A stretch of DNA of 6,866 bases from Paramuribaculum sp. (GCA_029058455.1 JAIDXU010000079.1:1-6866); one strand, 5' to 3'; counted from the first letter of the stretch, positions 1-6,789 are shown. The notes: generated by a model not told the origin, from the letters alone. Numbers and translations are program-made.

Positions 1-22
1 GCGGAGTTGTGTATAAGAGACA
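1..22. other. Sequencing-adapter remnant (Nextera transposase mosaic end) at contig edge
   Basis: Bases 8-22 are identical to 15 consecutive bases of the 19-bp Tn5 mosaic end used in Nextera libraries. Over bases 5-23 the match is 17 of 19, with mismatches only at 7 and 23. Bases 2-6 (CGGAG) also match the part of the read-2 Nextera adapter that lies just outside the mosaic end. Natural Tn5 is not indicated, because no transposase or IS50 sequence follows. The segment should be treated as non-genomic. It sits in frame inside the TPR gene and adds seven false residues to its visible C-terminal end. Confidence 0.9.
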
Positions 23-1369
23 TCTGTCGTTCTGCTCACCCTTATAGAAAATGTCTCCCATGCTGGTGAAGATCTCCGACTGGCGCTCTGGGTCACCTGT
101 TGACTTTTCAACCAGCGGGCGCAAAAGGTCGAGAGCTCGCTGAGTATGTCCGTCATAGCTGTAAGCAGCAGCACACAGCATCACCAAGTCATAATCATCA
201 GGGAAATAATGCATGCCCTTTTTAGCTGTTTTTACCGCCTCGTCATAATCCTTAAGCTGCATATAGACCGATGTGAGAAGCCTCCAGCGGCGGTTATCAT
301 CGGGATTAAGATCGAGAGTCAATACCGTCTGACGGGCAGCTTTCTCAAAGTCGCCTATCATTGAAAGATAGTCGGCATAAAAGCCGTGAACTTCCGCTTC
401 ATGGGGATGACGTTCCACAATATTCTCAAACAAAGCGAGAATCCTCGGCTTCTGCTGCGGATCGGTATAGAGATTGCCTACATAGCTCTGCAGCAGCTCG
501 AGCTTGATATTTATATCAAGATCAGGCTGGTTGAGAGCCTTGAATATCTCACGGTCGTAGCCCACGGAGTCACCTTTGTTGAGCAACAGATTGGCTCGAT
601 AATAATATGCTATGCCGGCCGCATCAGGGTCAATTTCCACAGCGCGGTCGTAATAGGCCAATGAAGAATCGGGGCTGAGATATTGTTCAAACACCTGGCC
701 GGCAAAGAGATTGACTTCGGCCGAAGGTGGAAGCGATTTCAGGCCTCGACGCAATTCTGATACTACCGCCGCGCTGTCGTTGATTGTAGCGTAGACTCTT
801 ATGCGGTTGAGCAACACAGGTAGCGTAAGCCCTCCCTCTCTGATTTCAAGAGTATCATATACCGCCAGCGCCTCAGCCGCCATATCGGGGTTGCCCGACG
901 CCATGAGCCGGTCGGCAAAAGCACCGGCCACCTCGGGTCGATCGGGAAAATCGAGATAGAGCTGACGCATGAGGTTGAGATTCTCCCCGCTTTTGCCAAG
1001 CAGAGCAGCTACCTGAGCAAGCCGGGCACGATTATAGTAATCATTTCCATCGTCGGTCGCGACATACTCTTTCATCAGCTCATAGCCCCGGCTGGTGACG
1101 GTGGTGTCGTTGCCGCCGAGTCTGATAAGCATAAAGCCGTATTCCGACCCCAAAAACTTATCGTCAGGATTTATCTCGTGGGCGCGCGCCAACAGCTCGG
1201 AGGTCGCGTCATATTTCTCCTCCATCTGAAGCTTGAGTGCTTCAAGATAGAGCATGTCGGCTTTTCGGGCATCGCTGCCGGCAACGGAATGTTTTTTCAC
1301 AGCACCTGCCGGGACAAAAAATGCCGAGACACATGCTGCAAGTAAAAGTATTGAAAAAAGCCGACGCAT
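1..1369 (-). CDS. Exported tetratricopeptide-repeat protein, C-terminus missing
   Basis: The frame is open from an ATG at 1369 to the left edge: 456 codons, of which the last seven (past about residue 449) come from adapter sequence. The N-terminus MRRLFSILLLAACVSA is an export signal. L10-A11-A12-C13 fits a lipobox, so it may be a lipoprotein, but the hydrophobic stretch continuing to about residue 22 also fits ordinary signal peptidase I cleavage. TPR units are recognisable at about 217-251, 325-358, 359-392 and 393-428, each with paired helices and the usual A..YDRA...DP spacing, and another begins near 431. The N-terminal half is helical and more degenerate. The protein is probably periplasmic or outer-membrane-facing and acts as a protein-binding scaffold; no enzymatic motif is visible. 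The gene starts 32 bases after dut with no terminator between, so co-transcription with der and dut is likely. From memory, Bacteroidales often follow this gene with a DUF4292 protein and an M23 peptidase, which would point to an envelope role. Confidence 0.85.
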   Translation of the reverse strand, partial: MRRLFSILLLAACVSAFFVPAGAVKKHSVAGSDARKADMLYLEALKLQMEEKYDATSELLARAHEINPDDKFLGSEYGFMLIRLGGNDTTVTSRGYELMKEYVATDDGNDYYNRARLAQVAALLGKSGENLNLMRQLYLDFPDRPEVAGAFADRLMASGNPDMAAEALAVYDTLEIREGGLTLPVLLNRIRVYATINDSAAVVSELRRGLKSLPPSAEVNLFAGQVFEQYLSPDSSLAYYDRAVEIDPDAAGIAYYYRANLLLNKGDSVGYDREIFKALNQPDLDINIKLELLQSYVGNLYTDPQQKPRILALFENIVERHPHEAEVHGFYADYLSMIGDFEKAARQTVLTLDLNPDDNRRWRLLTSVYMQLKDYDEAVKTAKKGMHYFPDDYDLVMLCAAAYSYDGHTQRALDLLRPLVEKSTGDPERQSEIFTSMGDIFYKGEQNDRCLLYTTP

Positions 1370-1401
1370 TGTTATCGATAGAATTATAATGATATAACTA
1401 A

Positions 1402-1845
1402 TCAGTCAATTCCGGTATGGCCAAACGCACCGTCACCTCTAACAGTCTTGTCGAGGCGCTCAACGGGTTCCCATTCGGCGCGGGTATAGGTGGTTATCAC
1501 CATCTGACAGATACGGTCGCCGTCGTTGATTGTAAAATCAGTGTCGGAGAGATTGATAACAATAGCTCCGATCTCGCCGCGATAATCGCTGTCAACTGTG
1601 CCTGGAGTGTTGACGAGTGAAATGCCCGATCTTAGCGCGAGACCCGAGCGAGGACGCATCTGACATTCATAGCCGTGGGGCAACTCGATAAAAAGACCTG
1701 TCGGTATCAGAGCGCGCTGGAGTGGTTTCAACACCACAGGCTCACTGAGGCGTGCCCTTACATCCATGCCGGCGGCCGAGGGTGTCTCATATTCGGGCAG
1801 AGGGTTATTGCTGCGGTTTATAACCTTGATTTTTATTCTTTCCAT
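1402..1845 (-). CDS. dut: dUTP diphosphatase (dUTPase), trimeric family
   Basis: Hydrolyses dUTP to dUMP and pyrophosphate in the cytoplasm, keeping uracil out of DNA and supplying dUMP for thymidylate synthesis. At 147 residues it has normal length for the homotrimeric family, and all five family motifs are present. Motif 1 is AGMDVRA (25-31), motif 2 is PRSGLA (65-70), and motif 3 is GTVDSDYRGEI (82-92), with Asp85 as the expected catalytic base and Tyr88 as the sugar-discriminating residue. Motif 4 is GDRICQMVI (109-117) and motif 5 is RGDGAFGHTG (136-145), the flexible P-loop-like tail that closes over the nucleotide. Motif 5 has Asp-Gly-Ala where many homologues have Gly-Gly or Glu-Gly-Gly, a mild variation. 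The ATG lies two bases after the der stop codon, so the two are almost certainly one transcript and may be translationally coupled. Confidence 0.97.
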   Translation of the reverse strand: MERIKIKVINRSNNPLPEYETPSAAGMDVRARLSEPVVLKPLQRALIPTGLFIELPHGYECQMRPRSGLALRSGISLVNTPGTVDSDYRGEIGAIVINLSDTDFTINDGDRICQMVITTYTRAEWEPVERLDKTVRGDGAFGHTGID

Positions 1846-1847
1846 AG

Positions 1848-3161
1848 TTATTTGTCTCGCATATAGATGTTGATAGGTGTGCCCTTGAAATCCCAGTGAC
1901 TGCGTATCTGGTTTTCAAGATAGCGGCGATAAGGTTCCTTAACCCACTGAGGAAGGTTGCAGAAGAAAATGAAGGTAGGAATACGCGCGTCTTTAAGCAT
2001 TGTGACATATTTGATTTTCACAAACTTGCCCTTATTCGAAGGGGGAGGATAAGCGCCTATCACCTCAAGCATCACTTTGTTGAGCTGAGAGGTGGGAACC
2101 ATGCGACGACGGTTGTGATATACATCAACAGCTGTTTCAAGCACCTTGAAGATTCGCTGCTTGGTGAGAGCGGAGCCAAAAATGATGGGGAAATCGGTAA
2201 AGGGGGCGAAGCGCGCACGGATAGCCTCCTCAAAATGGCGTATCGCGGCCACAGACTTATCCTCGACAAGGTCCCATTTGTTGACACACACCACGAGGCC
2301 TTTCTTGTTTTTCTGAATAAGCGAGAAGATATTAACATCCTGGGCTTCGATTCCTCGGGTAGCGTCGATCATGAGTATGCACACATCGCTCGATTCGATA
2401 GCGCGTATGCTTCGGATCACGCTATAATATTCGATGTCCTCGTTGACCTTGGTTTTCTTTCTTATACCGGCGGTATCGACGAGATAGAAGTCGAATCCAA
2501 ATTTATTGTAACGGGTGTAGATACTGTCGCGGGTGGTGCCGGCGATATCGGTAACGATATGGCGATCCTCGCCAATAAAGGCATTGACTATCGACGATTT
2601 ACCGGCATTGGGTCGACCTACGATAGCAAATTTGGGTATCTCCTCAAGCTGTTGGTCAGGTTCTACCTCGGGAAGTTTCTCAACCACTGCGTCGAGCAGA
2701 TCACCTGTGCCCGAGCCATTGACAGCCGACACGGGGAACGGGTCACCGAGACCGAGTTTATAAAATTCGGCCACATTATAGAGCCAGTCGTTGCTGTCGA
2801 CTTTGTTTGCCACAAGAAGCACCGGTTTGCGGCTCTTGCGCAGAATCTCGGCCACATGGTCATCGAGGTCGGTAACACCGTTCATGGCATCGACCACAAA
2901 GAGTATTTCATCAGCCTGCTCGATGGCAAGCTCAACCTGCTTGTTGATTTCGCTTTCAAACACATCCTCCGAATTGACAACCCAGCCTCCGGTATCAACT
3001 ATCGAAAACTCTTTGCCATTCCAGTCTACGCGGCCATACTGACGGTCGCGGGTAGTGCCGGCTGTGGGGTCCACAATTGCCGTGCGTGTCTGAGTAAGTC
3101 GGTTAAACAGTGTGGATTTGCCCACATTGGGGCGACCCACTATTGCTATCATCTGTCCCAT
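1848..3161 (-). CDS. der: Ribosome-assembly GTPase Der (EngA)
   Basis: Essential double GTPase that acts in late maturation of the 50S subunit. With the start at 3161 it has 437 residues. Domain G1 carries P-loop GRPNVGKS (9-16), DTGG (56-59) and NKVD (119-122). Domain G2 carries P-loop GRPNAGKS (182-189), DTAG (229-232) and NKWD (294-297). A KH-like C-terminal domain follows from about residue 345. An in-frame ATG at 3191 would add ten residues ([10 protein letters not shown]), but Der proteins normally begin one or two residues before the first beta strand. [16 protein letters not shown] matches that pattern, so 3161 is preferred; an ATG at 3152 is also possible. No Shine-Dalgarno sequence is visible, as usual for Bacteroidetes. 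A candidate promoter and a hairpin lie upstream, in the gap after era, and dut follows two bases downstream. Both GTPase centres look intact. Confidence 0.97.
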   Translation of the reverse strand: MGQMIAIVGRPNVGKSTLFNRLTQTRTAIVDPTAGTTRDRQYGRVDWNGKEFSIVDTGGWVVNSEDVFESEINKQVELAIEQADEILFVVDAMNGVTDLDDHVAEILRKSRKPVLLVANKVDSNDWLYNVAEFYKLGLGDPFPVSAVNGSGTGDLLDAVVEKLPEVEPDQQLEEIPKFAIVGRPNAGKSSIVNAFIGEDRHIVTDIAGTTRDSIYTRYNKFGFDFYLVDTAGIRKKTKVNEDIEYYSVIRSIRAIESSDVCILMIDATRGIEAQDVNIFSLIQKNKKGLVVCVNKWDLVEDKSVAAIRHFEEAIRARFAPFTDFPIIFGSALTKQRIFKVLETAVDVYHNRRRMVPTSQLNKVMLEVIGAYPPPSNKGKFVKIKYVTMLKDARIPTFIFFCNLPQWVKEPYRRYLENQIRSHWDFKGTPINIYMRDK

Positions 3162-3237
3162 AATATATTTAGTGGAAGCTACGGAGTTCAATCACCGGCT
3201 TCCGATAAAGGATTCTTAAATTAAAAAAATAATAGCA

Positions 3238-3267
3238 CGGGGCGGTTCTGCAGGCAGACACTCCCCG
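3238..3267 (-). promoter_or_regulatory. Hairpin in the der leader (5'-end stem, attenuator or era terminator)
   Basis: CGGGG at 3238-3242 pairs with CCCCG at 3263-3267, and inside it TCTGC at 3247-3251 pairs with GCAGA at 3254-3258. All ten pairs are Watson-Crick. On the minus strand a run of seven T (3229-3223) follows eight bases after the stem, looser than a textbook intrinsic terminator. The outer stem begins only a few bases past the candidate -7 element at 3273-3280, so if that promoter is used the hairpin would sit at the very 5' end of the der mRNA. It could instead, or also, end transcripts coming from era. Confidence 0.45.
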
Positions 3268-3272
3268 AGCCA

Positions 3273-3280
3273 CAAAGTTA
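3273..3280 (-). promoter_or_regulatory. Candidate -7 promoter element for der-dut-TPR
   Basis: The minus strand reads TAACTTTG, an exact match to the Bacteroidetes -7 consensus TAnnTTTG. I found no good -33 TTTG at the usual 19-21 base spacing, which would fall around the end of era, so this is weaker than the promoter at 6587-6617. A start near 3266-3270 would give a leader of roughly 105 bases to the der ATG. Confidence 0.4.
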
Positions 3281-3301
3281 CAAAAAGATTTTCAATCACG
3301 C

Positions 3302-4192
3302 TCACTCCAAATATCCGAATGAACGGAGCTTATTCTCGCGGTTGCGCCAATTAGGCTCTACTTTCACAAAAAGTTCGAGATAAACGCTCTTGCCGAAGAA
3401 GGTCTCGATATCCTTGCGGGCTTCGATACCCACTTTCTTGATTAGTGAGCCACCTTTGCCGATGATAATGCCTTTCTGGGAATCACGCTCCACATAGATC
3501 ACGGCCATGATATGGATGGCATTGTCTTTTTCCTCAAACTTTTCGACTATGACTTCCACCGAATAGGGCACCTCCTTGTCATAGTTGAGCAATATTTTCT
3601 CACGGATGATTTCAGTGACAAAAAATCTTGCCGGTTTATCGGTAAGGGCATCCTTGCCGAAATAAGGAGGATTGACAGGAAGAAGCTCCACAATGCGGTT
3701 CATGAGATTATCGACATTGAAGTGCTCTTGTGCCGAAGTGGGGAAAATCTCCGCATTGGGCAGAGTCTCTTTCCACTTGTTGACGATAGTAACAAGCTCA
3801 TCCTGATTTTTCAGAAGATCAATTTTGTTGATGACGAGCAAAACCGGCACAGTCTCGCGGGCAACTTTGGCGAGATAGTCGGCATTTTTCTGCGGGTCCT
3901 CAACCACATCGGTGACATAGATAAGCACATCTGCATCGGTCAACGCTCCTTCCGAGAAATTAAGCATTGATTCCTGCAGCTTGTATTTGGGTTTGAGCAC
4001 TCCGGGAGTGTCGCTGAACACTATCTGATATTCGGGCGTGTTGACAATGCCCATGATTCTGTGGCGGGTGGTCTGAGCCTTTGAAGTTATGATACTTACT
4101 CTTTCGCCCACCAGATCGTTCATAAGGGTGGATTTACCCACGTTGGGGTTGCCGACTATGTTGACAAATCCTGCTTTATGTTCTTGAGACAT
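3302..4192 (-). CDS. era: Ribosome-maturation GTPase Era
   Basis: GTPase that binds the 3' end of 16S rRNA and assists maturation of the 30S subunit, with peripheral contact to the membrane. Its 296 residues are the usual family length. The GTPase domain shows P-loop GNPNVGKS (14-21), the switch-I region with the paired TT near 41-42, DTPG (61-64) and NKID (122-125). The C-terminal KH domain has the RNA-binding loop GIIIGKGG (241-248), followed by the typical ending with an NWR segment near 281-283. The start MSQEHKAGFVNIVG is the only sensible one, since the first beta strand follows at once. A strong terminator separates era from fabH upstream, so era probably has its own promoter in 4193-4292. 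I saw no TTTG-N19-TAnnTTTG pair there, only TATTTTTT, a one-mismatch -7 candidate lacking a partner. The gene order era then der is in keeping with Bacteroidales. Confidence 0.97.
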   Translation of the reverse strand: MSQEHKAGFVNIVGNPNVGKSTLMNDLVGERVSIITSKAQTTRHRIMGIVNTPEYQIVFSDTPGVLKPKYKLQESMLNFSEGALTDADVLIYVTDVVEDPQKNADYLAKVARETVPVLLVINKIDLLKNQDELVTIVNKWKETLPNAEIFPTSAQEHFNVDNLMNRIVELLPVNPPYFGKDALTDKPARFFVTEIIREKILLNYDKEVPYSVEVIVEKFEEKDNAIHIMAVIYVERDSQKGIIIGKGGSLIKKVGIEARKDIETFFGKSVYLELFVKVEPNWRNRENKLRSFGYLE

Positions 4193-4292
4193 ACTGAAAA
4201 TATGAATTTGGTTATGTTAAAAAATATTCTTCGGACAACGATCTCTCAGACCCGGAAAATAGCCTTGTAAAATCGTGCCCTCAGAATATAAA

Positions 4293-4324
4293 CAAAAATA
4301 GCACCTGAAAAGATGCTATTTTTG
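4293..4324 (-). terminator. Intrinsic terminator after fabH
   Basis: CAAAAATAGCA (4293-4303) and TGCTATTTTTG (4314-4324) form a perfect 11-bp stem with a 10-base loop. On the minus strand the stem ends in a T-run and continues into T/A-rich sequence. It sits 35 bases past the fabH stop codon. Because both ends are A/T-tracts it could work in both directions, but no plus-strand gene ends here. The rest of the fabH-era gap (4193-4292) shows no gene. Confidence 0.8.
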
Positions 4325-4358
4325 CTTATTTTTCATATATATCCGTTCAAACAGGACC

Positions 4359-5342
4359 TCAAAGATCCCAGATGAGATAGAGGGCGCCCCATGTGAATCC
4401 TGCACCGAAAGCAGTGAGAATCACCTTGTCACCCTGTTTCAGACGTGAGCGGTATTCGTCAAGACAGATAGGAATTGAAGCGGCCGAGGTGTTACCGGTA
4501 TGCTCGATATTGACAAGCACTTTCTCGGGAGCGATGCCGGCACGCGAAGCAACAGCTTCGATAATGCGCATATTTGCCTGGTGAGGCACGAGCCAGTCAA
4601 TCGAATCCATTGTAAGATTGTTGCGTTCAGCCACCTCGAGAGTGCTGTTGAGCATGTCGGTCACAGCATGTTTATAAACAAACTTACCATCCTGGAACAG
4701 ATAGTTGTCGCCGGCATCAATGGTTTCATGAGTGGAAGGAAGCACCGAACCTCCGGCTCTCATGATAAGGTGATCGCGGCCAACTCCGTCGACATGGAGC
4801 ACTGCGTCAACAACGCCTGTGGCTCGGTCGGTGGGCTCGACAAGCACAGCTGCGGCTCCGTCGCCAAACAGAGGGCAGGTGGTGCGGTCGGCATAGTTAA
4901 CCATCGACGACATCTTTTCGGCCGTTACAATCACGATCTTCTTATACATACCCGAGCGGATATAGGCGGTAGCGTCTTGAAGAGCTACGATAAATCCGGC
5001 ACAGGCAGCCTGAATGTCATAGCCGTATGCTTTTGTGAGATTGCTGCCATGAATAATCACGGAAGCTGTCGAGGGAAAACGATAGTCGGGATTTGATGTG
5101 GCGCAGATCAGAAGTTCTACTTCTTCAGGGGCGGTGCCGGTCTGCTCCAGCAAACGGTTGACAGCCTCGATACCCATATAAGATGAGCCGGCATCATCCT
5201 TGCGGAGAATATGGCGCACCTTTATACCCACGCGGGTAGTGATCCACTCATCGTTTGTATCTACCATCTGCGAGAGCATCTCGTTGTCGAGAAGGTCATT
5301 GGGAAGATATGAGGCTAAGCCTGAAATTCTGGCATTGAGCAT
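4359..5342 (-). CDS. fabH: Beta-ketoacyl-ACP synthase III (FabH)
   Basis: Condenses an acyl-CoA primer with malonyl-ACP to start type II fatty-acid synthesis in the cytoplasm. The protein has 327 residues. The thiolase-fold catalytic triad is complete: Cys114 in QAACAGF, His254 in VPHQAN and Asn284 in EHTGNTSAAS. Other family marks are the N-terminal DEWITTRVGI segment (31-40), the GDGAAAVL strand (160-167) and the C-terminal FGAGFTWGA (312-320). The sequence does not reveal whether it prefers acetyl-CoA or branched primers, although branched-chain primers are common in Bacteroidales. The start at 5342 gives the normal short N-terminus before the first strand. It is the last gene before a strong terminator and the first after an unusually long 394-base spacer following rpmF. 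No plsX lies between rpmF and fabH, unlike the proteobacterial yceD-rpmF-plsX-fabH order. Confidence 0.96.
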   Translation of the reverse strand: MLNARISGLASYLPNDLLDNEMLSQMVDTNDEWITTRVGIKVRHILRKDDAGSSYMGIEAVNRLLEQTGTAPEEVELLICATSNPDYRFPSTASVIIHGSNLTKAYGYDIQAACAGFIVALQDATAYIRSGMYKKIVIVTAEKMSSMVNYADRTTCPLFGDGAAAVLVEPTDRATGVVDAVLHVDGVGRDHLIMRAGGSVLPSTHETIDAGDNYLFQDGKFVYKHAVTDMLNSTLEVAERNNLTMDSIDWLVPHQANMRIIEAVASRAGIAPEKVLVNIEHTGNTSAASIPICLDEYRSRLKQGDKVILTAFGAGFTWGALYLIWDL

Positions 5343-5490
5343 ATTGATTGGCTATTAGGCTAAGGGAATTGTCGTTTTTTCCTTGTAAAAAAATAAGGTT
5401 ATCTCCTCTCCCGCCAACACCTGTGGTATCTGTTCGCTAACTATCATCTGCCTCGACGGCCTAAGATCAATAGTGGCGAGATACACACAA

Positions 5491-5654
5491 GTTCCTCTCT
5501 ATACCCCCATGATCAGGAGGGGTAGGGAGGACTCGGCGCGATTTGGATTCAAACCAACCCCGACACTGCGGCAGAGCCTGAGGCTCGCCGAGCGGGGAAA
5601 AATTTTGCGGCTCACCCTTAAAGTGCTGACTGCACTCCGGCGGGTGAAATTTTT
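5491..5654. other. Densely structured non-coding block in the rpmF-fabH gap (unknown RNA or palindromic repeat)
   Basis: I see no credible gene in 5343-5736. This central part is a run of consecutive hairpins. Hairpin A pairs 5491-5508 with 5516-5532, about 14 pairs with small bulges and a loop around ATGATCA. A short stem TTGG/CCAA follows at 5543-5557. Hairpin B has an outer stem CCCCG/CGGGG (5558-5562 with 5593-5597) and an inner CGGC-GAGCC/GGCTC-GCCG stem (5569-5590) with a TGA loop. Hairpin C starts at the next base: AAAAATTT/AAATTTTT (5598-5605 with 5647-5654), TCACCC/GGGTGA (5612-5617 with 5642-5647, sharing one base) and AGTGC/GCACT (5622-5636). No TTTG-N19-TAnnTTTG promoter was found beside it on either strand. 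Any RNA would therefore come from rpmF-fabH readthrough. I recognise no known RNA family; RNase P, tmRNA and SRP signatures were not seen. A palindromic intergenic repeat is equally possible. The flank 5343-5490 shows nothing clear. Confidence 0.5.
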
Positions 5655-5674
5655 ATGACCTCGATACTCACCTC

Positions 5675-5736
5675 ATACCGTCTTATAACGGCATCAGACT
5701 TATATCGGCAGCCTCTTAATCGTTAGTAACCGATTA
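5675..5736 (-). other. Two inverted repeats just downstream of rpmF
   Basis: TAATCG/CGATTA (5717-5722 with 5731-5736) starts immediately after the rpmF stop codon. A second stem pairs 5675-5681 with 5688-5694; on the minus strand this is ATGCCGT/ACGGTAT with one G-T pair and a six-base loop. Neither is followed by a T-run, so they do not look like intrinsic terminators. They could be mRNA 3'-end or processing stems. The G-T pair in the second stem would be an A-C mismatch in plus-strand RNA, which favours minus-strand transcription. Confidence 0.35.
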
Positions 5737-5925
5737 TTAGAGAGCAGCGTCGGCCATAACGATGGCTTGCTTGCCACGATAGTAGCCACATTCGCCACAC
5801 ACAGTGTGATAAATGTGCCATGCGCCACAATTGGGGCAAAGAGCCAAAGTGGGAGCTACAGCCTTGTCATGAGTTCTACGCTTGGCTGTGCGGGTCTTCG
5901 ATTGTTTGCGTTTAGGATGTGCCAT
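5737..5925 (-). CDS. rpmF: 50S ribosomal protein L32 (bL32)
   Basis: Small zinc-ribbon protein of the large ribosomal subunit. It has 62 residues with the family N-terminus MAHPKRKQSKTRTAKRRTHD, a basic tail that threads into rRNA. Four zinc-ligand cysteines are present: CPNC (Cys30, Cys33) and CGEC (Cys43, Cys46). This is the zinc-binding (C+) form, not a cysteine-free paralogue. The start lies 32 bases after the stop of the DUF177 gene with no terminator between, the classic yceD-rpmF pairing. The downstream neighbour fabH is separated by an unusually long structured spacer. Confidence 0.97.
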   Translation of the reverse strand: MAHPKRKQSKTRTAKRRTHDKAVAPTLALCPNCGAWHIYHTVCGECGYYRGKQAIVMADAAL

Positions 5926-5957
5926 TTCTTAGGTTATTGTAGTTTTTGTTATTATTA

Positions 5958-6551
5958 TCAGGCATTGGAATCTCCTGACCCGAGGTTGCGCAAGGCATCC
6001 CAGCGGGGATCAGAGTCAGAGGCGGAATCATCGCCCATGCCGGTTTCCATTTCGTCAATAAGCTGATCTTCCAGTTCGGCATCCTCATCGCCGGGAGCGT
6101 GAGCACGATGCTTGCGCAACATGGCGCTCATCGCACGGTTACACTTTCCGAGAGGATGAACATGTTTCATCGGAATGGTGAGTGCCACTGTGTCATATAT
6201 AATATATGAGACATTGAGGCCGCTGTCGCTCTCGGGAATGATCAGCAGATCATCTGCCTCGTCACGATAGCTGTCACCATATTTCACCGTCACATGATAA
6301 GAAGTCTCTACGGGAGTGATCAGATCGTCGAGACAACGGTCACAAAGCAGAGTGATCGTGCCGTTGACATTAAACGTCATCTCATAGACACCATTCTTGG
6401 CAAGCACGGTGAGCTTTACATCAACATCGGCATCGTGGATGTCTGCGCTCTCCATATTTACAAAAAACTGCTTGTCCAAGTGATACTCATATTCATGAGT
6501 TCCCTCGGATAAAGTTTTAAGCTGGACTTTAAACTCAGAGAATTTTCCCAT
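5958..6551 (-). CDS. DUF177 (YceD) family protein, 23S rRNA accumulation factor
   Basis: 197-residue cytoplasmic protein of the YceD/DUF177 family, assigned from sequence pattern and position directly before rpmF. Family members in E. coli and chloroplasts are known to be needed for normal 23S rRNA accumulation; the same role here is inference. Visible marks are the CDRC motif (Cys70, Cys73) after a beta-rich N-terminal half, a third cysteine in PLGKCN (Cys137), and the typical ending DPRWDALRNL (181-190). Between residues 153 and 182 the chain is strongly acidic and low in complexity (runs of D, E, S and G), probably a disordered linker before the conserved DPRW helix. The ATG at 6551 gives MGKFSEFKVQL, the usual start of Bacteroidales members. 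A consensus promoter ends 35 bases upstream, so it heads the transcript with rpmF. Confidence 0.9.
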   Translation of the reverse strand: MGKFSEFKVQLKTLSEGTHEYEYHLDKQFFVNMESADIHDADVDVKLTVLAKNGVYEMTFNVNGTITLLCDRCLDDLITPVETSYHVTVKYGDSYRDEADDLLIIPESDSGLNVSYIIYDTVALTIPMKHVHPLGKCNRAMSAMLRKHRAHAPGDEDAELEDQLIDEMETGMGDDSASDSDPRWDALRNLGSGDSNA

Positions 6552-6586
6552 CTGCCTTTTTTAAGTTTAGTTGACAAAAAACGTTG

Positions 6587-6617
6587 CAAAGGTATATAAA
6601 CTTCACGACATAACAAA
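6587..6617 (-). promoter_or_regulatory. Consensus Bacteroidetes promoter for DUF177-rpmF
   Basis: On the minus strand TTTG (6617-6614) is followed after exactly 19 bases by TACCTTTG (6594-6587), matching TTTG-N19-TAnnTTTG in full. A start a few bases past 6587 leaves a leader of about 30 bases to the ATG at 6551. There is no Shine-Dalgarno sequence in that leader, which is A/T-rich. Confidence 0.82.
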
Positions 6618-6679
6618 ATCTCAGCCTTTTTTTATGCTTTTTTGCAAAGCAGAAAATTCTGAATCGGGAGATATAGAGA

Positions 6680-6712
6680 AAAAGAGCCGGGTCTTGACGA
6701 CTCAGCTCTTTT
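6680..6712 (-). terminator. Intrinsic terminator after tRNA-Gln
   Basis: AAAAGAGC (6680-6687) and GCTCTTTT (6705-6712) form an 8-bp stem, with an inner GTC/GAC stem possible in the loop. On the minus strand the stem ends in a T-run. It starts six bases after the tRNA 3' end. It separates tRNA transcription from the DUF177 promoter that follows. Confidence 0.85.
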
Positions 6713-6718
6713 CTAAAG

Positions 6719-6789
6719 TTGCCTTGGAAGGATTCGAACCCTCACAGGCGGAACCAGAATCCGACGTGCTACCATTACACCACAAGGCA
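6719..6789 (-). tRNA. tRNA-Gln, anticodon CUG
   Basis: 71-nt cloverleaf that reads the glutamine codon CAG. The acceptor stem TGCCTTG/CAAGGCA is perfect over seven pairs, with U1-A72 as common for tRNA-Gln, and A at the discriminator position. The D arm is GTG-TAATGGTAG-CAC. The anticodon arm has loop TTCTGGT (anticodon CTG at 34-36) on a stem with four pairs and a T-C mismatch at 27-43. The T arm is GAGGG-TTCGAAT-CCTTC with one G-T pair. CCA is not encoded. A separate UUG-anticodon tRNA-Gln would be expected elsewhere to read CAA. Confidence 0.96.

Noticed and set aside
1..22. Natural Tn5/IS50 insertion end.
   Set aside because: No transposase or IS50 sequence follows, and the bases outside the mosaic end match the commercial adapter.
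146..664. Two plus-strand frames of 72 and 92 codons.
   Set aside because: They lie opposite the TPR gene, which has a continuous frame, a signal peptide and clear TPR repeats.
1896..3224. A 442-codon open frame on the plus strand, opposite der.
   Set aside because: It is in exact register with the der codons, where antisense stops correspond only to sense TTA, CTA and TCA. Der avoids these codons over this stretch, which keeps the opposite strand open. The product has no domain pattern, and similar register-matched frames lie opposite era and fabH.
5541..5557. A T-arm-like motif on the minus strand (GGTTTGAATCC), suggesting a tRNA or tmRNA end.
   Set aside because: The loop deviates from the invariant TTC at the C position, and no acceptor stem, anticodon arm or tag-peptide frame can be built around it.
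5473..5658. A 61-codon plus-strand frame rich in Arg and Leu, across the rpmF-fabH gap.
   Set aside because: It is built almost wholly from the arms of the hairpins, lacks a promoter, has no domain pattern and runs against all other genes. It is best explained as an open frame through a structured non-coding block.
5343..5736. A degraded plsX gene between rpmF and fabH.
   Set aside because: No frame in either direction shows PlsX-like segments, and the region is too short and too palindromic for a decayed gene of about 1 kb.
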